43,415 bases of DNA, from the NCBI GenBank assembly GCA_021014945.1, contig MU266559.1, positions 1 through 43,415 on the forward strand, read 5' to 3'. The translations under genes were made by a program, and so were the position numbers. This DNA is from Leucogyrophana mollusca. Lineage: Eukaryota > Basidiomycota > Agaricomycetes > Boletales. The notes beneath the pieces are model-generated. The model worked only from the letters and a program-made list of their open reading frames with translations, did not search any database and was not told the origin of the DNA. Shown piece after piece: positions 36,041 to 43,415 of this stretch; position 1 is the first letter of the stretch; every line of letters starts with the position of its first letter.

Positions 36041-36597
36041 CTACCCTTTTCAAATAGCCAATCACATATAAAATATTATAATCGACGTGATTCGTGATCG
36101 AATTCAATCATAACTGGAATTGACACTGCTGTGACTGAACTCCCTCGAAAATTCCCCGTACCCGCAACGGAAATAACTTGCAACAAACGGACTTGCCGCT
36201 CCCGCTAACTTATCTCTCACTACTCATTCCTCGGCTAACGCCACTCCGTTTCGGTATCTTCGCCCTCCAGGTCCTCCACGGATTCTTCGTTCTTAATCCC
36301 GCGGTCCCGGCCCTGCTTCCAACCTACTTCGTCCACCGCCTACCCTATCAAAGCTTCCCCGAGCCCTGACTCCAAGGAACAAGGTCGACTATCATATTGC
36401 GCATAAACGTGATAAAATTACCAACATACTAGAGCCTGGCTAATAATATGAATATGTATGGACTATGCAAACAGACCCTTAGTATCACAGGATGGACGGA
36501 GGCGTTGGGTGGAGATATCTAGTAGAAACGGAGATCATGTGCAGTACGTACTGTGTGGGTGGTATAAGTATGGTAGTAGCTGATGTGATCGGGAATC

Positions 36598-36660
36598 ATA
36601 GATGGATGCGGATTGATGGTTGGAGTTGGATGAATGGTTGGATGAGTGGATGTGGATGGC
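36598..36660. repeat. Degenerate TGGATG-type short tandem repeat
   Basis: An imperfect run of TGGATG, TGGTTG and TGGATGAG units. It is low-complexity and lies outside genes. Confidence 0.5.
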
Positions 36661-36856
36661 GCATGAGGGGAGGGCGGAAAGGTGAACAGCTTAAGCAAGA
36701 AGATATCGTCCCTAGAATAATATGTTATAGTAGCAAACAATGTCCCAAAAACATACATGGAGAAGAGCCAAACGCTCTTCCCCCAATCCCAAATCGTTTT
36801 TGAACATTTTTTTCCGTACGTGATCCTTCGTGTCGCTATCGCCGTAAAGATGGTCA

Positions 36857-39800
36857 TCATGGGCTCAGGTCCATGGAGAAATCGTCCGGATGCCGCAAGC
36901 AGGGCGTCCGACGTCCAAGGATTTCTTCCAAGAACGTATCCTTTACACTTGCAAGCGGAGAAGCGGCGAACAGAGGGGTCCCTGATGTCTTGGCCTCTGT
37001 GTACGTTCGTTCCATAGCCGTCTGCGCCCTCGAGATAATGGGGTGTGCGCAGATCGCTTGGATGGTAACGCGCCGCGCAGGGTCCATCCGCATCATGCTC
37101 TTGATCAAGTCAAACAGCTCCGGGCTACCGTCTAGATCAACCTGGCTAAAATCTTCTTGTCGCAGTCGGTGCCAACCGTCTCCCCTAAACACGGGACCAG
37201 AGTTAGTTCCAGGGTACATGCCAAGATTAGCCGAAGTCGGGTGACGTATGTACTTACTGATCAGGCACAACTATGTTTGTCGCTGTTTCGAGCATAACCA
37301 TGCCAAAGCTGCAAAAGTTTGAATTGAGTATAACCCACGCTATACAAGTAGCGAGAACCCACCTGAAGATGTCGGCAGCCTTACCATACGTCCCTTGGAG
37401 AACTTCCCGAGCCAGGTACACTTTATCTCCTTCACGTTCAAAGCCTCCAACAGCGACCCCAAGAGGGCTACCATGGTTCGGCCTTGGCCAGTGAGAAGCC
37501 ATCCCAAAATCGCCAATCTTGAAGCGTCCATCACGAGTAAGGAATATATTGGCGGGTTTTAGGTCGAGGTGAATAACTCCCGCGTCGTGAATGAAGCGGA
37601 GACCCTGCATTGATAGGAAGATATAAGCAACCAGTATAACGTGTGGCGAGAGAAAAAAAAGTTTTGGCAGTTTCGCAACTCACATTGCTCAGGTCCACAA
37701 AGATTTTCCACACTCTAGCTTCATCCAGTCGGGGGAACGCCTTGCCGTACTCCCACAGGAAGCGCGAAAAGTTCCCCAGCTCGCAGAGTTCCGTTTGAAT
37801 GAATAACGCATCATCTTGTTCCCAGCTATCGATGAACCCGAGAACATTAGGGTGTTGGCCTTGATGCTCCGAATCGCCGCCCGCTGCCTGGGATAAATGT
37901 TGCAGGATATCCACCTCCTCCCTTAGCCGCAATCTGCCAGGAACGAGGGTGAGCACGCATGCACAGTGGAGAGTACCAAGCGACTAACCGATGCCGAGGC
38001 CCCTCGAATGGCTTTGATCTCTTGACAGCCCACACCTTGTCCTCAGACCCGCTTTTGCCCCGCACCTTCATCACCTTGCCGAACTCCCCACTGCCAATCT
38101 TATCGATCTCGACAAATTCTCTCTCGAAGCGCCCAGGTCCGCCCAGTCGCACAGAATCGGGGTGTACGAGAGGGGAGACTTTGGGTCGGTGCGATGCAGA
38201 GCCTGGAAGTTCCCGTCGAGCTAGGGTCGGAGAGTTGAGCGAAATGACAGAGCTGTTCGACGAGGACCTGGAGCCCGCATTCTCTCCAGCAATACGCAGG
38301 GTCTTGCTACCGGGTGACGATTGCATCGGGGCACGGGCAGGAATCGGCCACTCTAGATGTACATTGTAAGCTCAAATCAGTAAGGTAGCTGAGTTTATAG
38401 ACTCGCCTTTGCGACGGGTTGGTGTTGCCACAGATGTTTCGCTGCCGCTAGAGAATGCCCCACTGCTACTCCTCCGCATGAGCCATCTTGTTCGAGATAC
38501 AGGACCTGCGGGACCATTTGGCAAGGGTGGTCGCCCATGCCCTAGACCGTCGTACCGCGCATCCTTCCTCGAGCTCGGGCTATTTTCCTCGTCCTCGTCA
38601 CTATCGGATGCATTCAGATCTACCTTCCCCTTCCTCCCGCTCAACACTGGGAAGGCAGCGGGGAGACTCTTCCGCGGACCGTTCTTGGCCTTACCAGGAG
38701 GCGCTGCATCGAGGTCGAAGCCGAAATTGAATGCGACCTTCGCAGCGACTGCGCTCTGCCACGGCCTGTTACCGCCGAAGTGGTTGTTCTTGAGCTTCTT
38801 GACGGGCGTGCCAGGAGGCTTCTTAGTCTCCTCGGCTGAACCCTTTCCGCCCGCGGCCAGTGTGCGCAAGATGAATGCGTCAACGTCTACACCATCTTCA
38901 TTGACGTGATGTAAGCCTCGGTCGCCGTCATCCAGTCCGCTCATGATGACCGCGGTGGGCCACCCAGACGCCTGACCGGGTCCGAAACCAGGTGTTACCA
39001 GGTCATCGCCGGCATCATCCGAATATATCGAGCTGACACTGGTTGACGCGCGTGGCATAGCCGATAGATACTCGCCACCATGTACTGCATCCTCCTCATC
39101 ACCGAACACAACCCCGGAGTCACGTGGCTTGTACTTAGTTGGTAGCGTTTCTCTGCCCTTCTTCGACCTCGGTGATGGAGTGCCTTCTGTGACGCTGAAG
39201 ACAAATGAAGAGTCCTGGGGTCCGCATGGCTCGAACAGCATGTCATCTTCATCAGCGGTATCTTCGCCTCCACGAGGCAAAGACTGCGGCGAGGACTCTG
39301 GAGAGGGAACGTCGAGACCAGAACGAATCTTCCATGAGAGAGGGGACGTGTTCCCGGTACCAGCATAACTGTGTCTGGACGCCATCGATGGACCAGAAGT
39401 CTGGTTTCGAAGGGTTGCACGCGCGGTCGAGACAGAAGAAGCGGACGCTCCCGTGCTCGTTCGTGGGCGCAGGTTACTTGTTCGAGGTGAATCCAGAGCA
39501 GTTGGGGGGATAGAAGGACCAAAGAAGAGAGTACCAGAGCTCGGTAGGCGGCTGAAGGGTGCTCTCGAGTTCGACTCCGATGGCCGTGATTGACAAAAGG
39601 GGGATGGGCCGCTGCCACCAGTGAGCCGGCGTCGAGGCATAGGAGAACCAACTTCAAAAGGAGATGACTTGGCCGATGTAGTGGTAGGGTGGGAAACCGA
39701 AGGGAAGGTAATTGCACTAGTCGCCTTGGCGCTGGCGCATGCAGGCTGAGAACAGATGTTAGGATTGGTTGTGAAACAAATAAAAATGCCATGTACCTGG

Positions 39801-40870
39801 CGATAAGCTGGAGGGGACGGTGTTTGGTTCACGCTCTCTAGCAGCTCCAGGGAGACCGGCCGTGAGCGAGCACGACGTTTGATTATGTGCCCTCCTGGAG
39901 AAATCGCTTCCGTCACCTCCTCTTTGGCGGTTCCCTTTTGAGGTACCACGCTTATATGAAGGGGTTTCTTTGGGCTCAAGGATCGCGATTTCGAGCGTGA
40001 TAAGGTTGAGGGAGAGCCCATGAAAAGCTCGTCCTCCCCAACCTCGGCTCCTGAGTCCCCTTCTTCCACAACGCCCCATTCCCCATCCGAAAAATCCATG
40101 TCCCGAATCCTGAGCTTCTTCATCGTCTCTTCTTGCTTTTTCACATATGCCTCTGTCTCTGCTTTCGACTGAGGCGTCCGTGTCAAAAAACGGGGAGCAG
40201 GAAGCGGAGCGAGCCGATGGAAGGCCACGCCAGAGGCAGGATTAGTTTTGGAAGCAGAGATGGACAAAGGGGTAGACACGGATTGTCGCAGAGGAGTTGA
40301 GAAGCCGCCGCTCTGTGCCGACTTCCGCTTTGTGCCGACACCGACACGAGCGGCGGATTGCGTCGAAGACGACGCAGGTGTGTTCTGGGCATTCATGCGC
40401 TTTGTGAGGAGAGCAGGACGTGGTGGAATGCGATGCTCCTCTTTGACGGGAGTTCGAAGAGGCTGTGAGGTTGAAGGTGGAAAGAAGGGTGACGGTGCTG
40501 CGGAAGACGAGGATAAAAAGATACTTCCTTCGTCGTCGTCAATGGGTATTGGATGTTGTTTGTATAGATGTTCAGGGTACAAACGATGTACTGGAGGAGG
40601 GGATTTGAACGGGGATTGAAGGAAAATGTCGTCCTGATCTGTGTGATCGACGGTAGGGGGAAAAAGCGGGCGTCGACGGAGAGGAGAAGGGGTCAACATG
40701 GGTGAGTCGTATGAAGGAGCAGAGTCTGGATGATCAGCGGATAAACGAGGAGGGGTGTGATAGTGCACTGCACGGCAAGAGGGCGATAAAGGAGACATGC
40801 TCGAGTCGCGTGTTTTTCCTCTTACAGATATATACTGTGACGGAGGCGTCGACACCAGAACTGCCGTCAT
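36857..40870 (-). CDS. wee1: Wee1-type cell-cycle kinase
   Basis: Kinase that delays mitosis by phosphorylating Cdk1 on tyrosine. Seven exons (40870-39797, 39745-38407, 38352-37989, 37933-37684, 37604-37363, 37308-37258, 37184-36857) keep frame and give 1,215 aa. The first 870 residues are a Ser/Pro-rich regulatory region with many SP/TP sites. The kinase domain has GSGEFG (891-896), catalytic Lys915 in WAVKRSK, a Wee1-type hinge ([17 protein letters not shown]), HLDLKPANI (Asp1023), GDFGMA and [16 protein letters not shown]. The HLDLKP and EGDK features separate Wee1 from ordinary kinases. One oddity is that the APE motif reads ARE (1074-1076). Intron 2 (38353-38406) starts with GC, not GT. 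The region upstream carries an E2F-like and a CACGTG site. The ATG choice is the first in frame; a start 24 codons later is possible. Confidence 0.93.
38353..38406 (-). other. GC-AG intron in the Wee1 gene
   Basis: The donor reads CGCAAAG|GCGAGT and the acceptor ends in CTAG. Splicing joins the codons for TPTRRK to EWPIPARAP and keeps frame into the kinase domain. There is no GT donor nearby that would do the same, and the unspliced frame stops within the intron. Confidence 0.75.
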
Positions 40871-41941
40871 CGACAGTCACGATGAGTAACAGGCTGAGCT
40901 CGTCGTTGCTGCCAGTGAGCAGCCGCAGATATTCTTCGTTGTCGTCGTCGTCGTTGTTGAACAGAACAATGGGAGGGATAATTTACTGCATGAAAGAAAG
41001 GTTGTGGGTGTTGTTTAAGGGCCAAACGCGCCAAAGCGTGGGACTCCGTTAAACAAGATCACGTGAGCGTTATTTCCCCCCCAACGGAACCTTTTTTGCT
41101 CATGTTCTTCCACTTTTGGGCCAATGTTCATTTTTTCCTCCGTCGTCGTTACACGAGGTTATCAACCGTGCGCCGGCCTCTTGGACCGTTGCCACATCGC
41201 CATAACAATTTTGACTCGAGATCTGACTAGCATTGAGTCGGTGAGAAGCTGCCACTGTTTTTTTTTTGCATTGTTCAATGGGAAATCCCGCAGTCTTGTG
41301 CAAAGATAGCTGTCGGCCCCGACGGCTGCTGTGTCGAACAATCTTACCGCGCTGACTGTGACTTGCCGCACGCGTTCGCTATATGCCGCCCTGTCGAAAT
41401 TTAATAAGCTCCGTGTGTCAGGAATGACGGGAATTACGTTCCAGTTGCCACCCTGGTTATCACTTCCTTCTTCGTCCACATCCCATCCCGCCACTTTAGT
41501 GCAGACAATGGTGAATGCTGGGCCACTCCCGACGCACAATCCCGAGTCTTTTGCCATCTTTCTCTAGCAGACGTGGCAACCCATTATGCGCAATTGCTCT
41601 CATTGTTTTTGGTACGTACAACAATGCTCACCATCTCCAGGGAAAACACAAATCACCCAAGTACGCCGTGGGGCCGCTTGTACGTATCCCGAGACTTGTC
41701 TCAAGGACAAGAGCCATATATCAGCTACGTTGCTCAGCGACTTTGGGCCGTCGTCTATTTGTGACGTCCATTTTATACAAGATCTAAATGACTCAACTAA
41801 TCGACTGAGGCTTGAAGCTTGAAGGGGCACCGTGGTCTTATTTTCGAAGTAAAAAGAGGGTACTCCCACTCGCAGCTCCGGTCAACCCAGGACTCATTAT
41901 TTTGAGAGGCCCTTAAATTCACTACGTCGCCTGCAGCAGAA
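40871..41941. other. Wee1 upstream region, mostly non-coding
   Basis: It includes the Wee1 promoter. An open frame at 41162-41557 (minus, 131 codons, starting MAKDSGLCVGSG) has plausible composition, but I see no family, no signal peptide and no splice context, so I do not call it a gene. Confidence 0.45.
41028..41065 (-). promoter_or_regulatory. E2F/MBF-like site plus CACGTG box upstream of Wee1
   Basis: GCGCCAAA at 41028-41035 (TTTGGCGC on the minus strand, overlapping an ACGCG core) and CACGTG at 41060-41065, 158-195 bp upstream of the Wee1 start. The same pair occurs upstream of the gene at 7579. Cell-cycle control is inferred. Confidence 0.45.
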
Positions 41942-42231
41942 TCACTTCATGCTTTGCTCACTAATATTATTCCCGACCTTAGACGTCACAGTCGAACGAC
42001 CTCGAGATGTATTCAATACATAGCCAGCCCTTTGATATTCGGTACCCTCCCTGGTATCGTTGACAAGCTGTTCCAGACGCACCTTCTTCGCTGCTAGATC
42101 ATTGGCTTCCGCCCCCGCCCGGGCGAGTCCATTTGCAGTTTCTGCTGATTTTTTGCCGTCTTGAGTTTATTTGCGACCTCTTTCAGTCCGCTTCCCATGT
42201 TATCTTGTTCTTTATCGAGGACAGCTGAACT
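41942..42231 (-). pseudogene. Frameshifted coding remnant with coiled-coil character
   Basis: On the minus strand, after an acceptor-like CAGCTAG at 42232-42237, the frame reads SSAVLDKEQD then GSGLKEVANKLKTAK. It then breaks at a run of six T on the plus strand (42149-42154). One frame over it continues SAETANGLARAGAEANDLAA, followed by KKVRLEQLVNDTREG, and ends at a stop at 41942-41944. Both parts have one consistent Ala/Lys/Glu heptad-like composition, which suggests a real coding exon broken by a one-base loss. I do not recognise the family. A more distal exon may lie at about 42300-42380 (minus). The frame break could also be a sequencing error in the homopolymer. Confidence 0.4.
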
Positions 42232-43105
42232 CTAGCTGGCACCATGTTCGCAGACGGAGGAGGTCGAAATTTCGACGGGGAAACTTGGATTAGAGAGCCA
42301 CGTGGCGGGCGAACATCATTGTCGCATTTCCCTTGTCTGTGTTCTTTCCTTCCAGTGTAACGCTGGTCTCGTCGCGACTCTGAGAATATTTTCACTCCGC
42401 CTTCAGTAGTATTCATTCCTCTTCTGCTCATACCCTTTGACGCGTTGTCTTCGTGCAGCCGTCACTCACTGTCCATCACGCCATCTGTTCACTTTGGTAT
42501 TCACGCCGCCACTGATTCTCATGTCTGTCCTTGGGAGCTAGAGACACGGGATTAACCGCGAGGTCGAGACTGACTGCAGAGCAAGCCACTGCGAATTCCG
42601 ATTCTTCGGAATAGAAGGGAGAAACCGCAAGAAAAAGGTGGGTCCGGTTGACGAGACCGGCGGCGCTTGTCTGGTCGATCTCTCGGAATCATCGATCGTC
42701 TTTTGACCCCCTTCTGGTCATCCTCTACACTCTCCAGCATGTTGCCTCATGTTGTGTGATACCCGTTACCGGATAATATGTGTCTTCGTCCGCCTCTTCT
42801 CGTGTTATCGGACACATGCGAGTGGGGTGTAGTCGAGCTGATGTGTTCCTGGATGAAAGGCACTGGACATCGATCGTGAAGCCCGAAGACCCGTCTCGAT
42901 GGTGTGATATACACACCGCATGCCAACGACAATATTATTTATAATTGCGAGGATGGACGGTCATGCCGCTGCACAGTCGCTGCACCTGCTCATAGCTGTC
43001 ACTGACGACTGGTCGACTGGCGCCACTTGAACCGTGGCCCGTCCCGCTCCGAATCTGCCAGTAATAACAGGTAATAACTCGTACCTCCTGAGTCTCGCGA
43101 GGTCA
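42232..43105. other. Intergenic or decayed region
   Basis: No intact gene. Candidate exons of the remnant to the left may extend to about 42460 on the minus strand. The rest shows only short open frames. Confidence 0.4.
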
Positions 43106-43274
43106 CTAGAGAGAAATGAATAGTATATCTCAGTTTCGACGGGCGAGAACTCAGTACACGAATATAAAGTACCTAGAGAGAAATGAATAGTATCTAGGGA
43201 CTATCAGTAAAAGTAAGATATGTTCGAGAAAGGGGGAAACTCACATCTCAGTTTCGACGGGCGAGAACTGAGAT
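43106..43274. repeat. Interleaved short direct repeats and a hairpin
   Basis: CTAGAGAGAAATGAATAGTAT is present at 43106-43126 and again at 43173-43193. A 25-bp unit beginning ATCTCAGTTTCGACG is present at 43127-43151 and 43245-43269. The second copy continues so that 43245-43274 forms a perfect 9-bp inverted repeat (ATCTCAGTT / AACTGAGAT) with a 12-nt loop. In the first copy the right arm is damaged. The origin is unknown; a small mobile-element relic is possible. Confidence 0.6.
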
Positions 43275-43415
43275 GTTGAATGCTACGGGCTAGCTTTTAA
43301 GGTCGGCGGCTCGGCCGTCGATAATCAGTAGATAATCAGTCGAGTCATAAAATTGTAAGTACGGAGAGAAAAGTGGGTCGAAGAGGAATGGACGAACGAA
43401 TAGCGCCGAACGGCG
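43275..43415. other. Window end, no feature seen
   Basis: A short GATAATCAGT direct duplication (about 43319-43339) is the only structure noticed. Confidence 0.4.

Larger units (their letters stand above)
35595..36856. other. Intergenic region upstream of the homeodomain gene
   Basis: About 1.26 kb. It holds the presumed homeodomain promoter with four GTATAC palindromes, and an imperfect (TGGATG)n-like run at about 36598-36660. A clean intron-like element sits at 36712-36756 (minus) beyond the Wee1 stop. No gene is confidently supported. Confidence 0.5.

Noticed and set aside
41162..41557. 131-codon minus-strand open frame as a gene
   Set aside because: No domain, signal peptide, splice context or neighbour supports it; noted only as a possibility.

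Overview
This window is nuclear DNA from a filamentous basidiomycete, most likely an Agaricomycete. The reasons are very intron-dense genes with short (about 45-80 nt) GT-AG introns and CTAAC/CTGAC-like branch points, compact spacing on both strands, fungal gene families throughout, and a KP4-like secreted protein. I cannot name the species. All exon models are hand-derived from splice signals, reading-frame phase and family conservation.

Layout, left to right. (1) 663-2536(+) is a Ted1/Cdc1-type GPI-anchor-remodelling metallophosphoesterase. (2) 4984-7072(+) is UDP-glucose pyrophosphorylase, with a probable 5'-UTR intron. (3) 7579-12159(+) is a large Ser/acid-rich nuclear-type protein with an N-terminal ubiquitin/PB1-like domain and a CCHC zinc knuckle. 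(4) 12470-14429(-) is an MFS transporter. (5) 15215-16691(+) is the arginine-specific carbamoyl-phosphate synthase small subunit, preceded at 15077-15197 by an intron-split arginine attenuator peptide uORF. (6) 16951-18593(+) is a BSD-domain protein. (7) 18942-21077(+) is a second Ted1/Cdc1 paralog whose active-site motifs differ. (8) 21648-22514(-) is a FIT2/Scs3 lipid-droplet/ER protein. (9) 22709-23577(-) is an internally deleted MFS gene. (10) 24336-25953(-) is an ER cyclophilin with a membrane-anchored tail, divergent from (11) 26095-28706(+), the Dbp7 RNA helicase. (12) 28927-29383(-) is a KP4-like secreted protein. (13) 30992-32618(+) is a RING/TRAF zinc-finger protein. (14) 33077-35594(-) is a homeodomain transcription factor. 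(15) 36857-40870(-) is a Wee1 kinase. The last 2.5 kb has no intact gene that I can support. It holds a frameshifted coding remnant and short direct and inverted repeats.

How the genes relate. Most are housekeeping genes without operon-like logic. Two threads stand out. Several products act in the ER (two Ted1-like phosphoesterases, FIT/Scs3, cyclophilin B). Two genes (the zinc-knuckle protein and Wee1) share an E2F/MBF-like TTTGGCGC site next to a CACGTG box, which suggests cell-cycle control.

The most interesting observation is the CPA1 leader. A 52-nt intron interrupts the attenuator peptide, so splicing decides whether the conserved DYLSD core exists at all. A near-perfect Gcn4/Cpc1 site (TGAGTCA) lies just upstream. 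Other points of interest are the divergent phosphoesterase paralog, micro-exons (11, 17, 17 and 20 nt) placed exactly on active-site or metal-binding codons, and two GC-AG introns.
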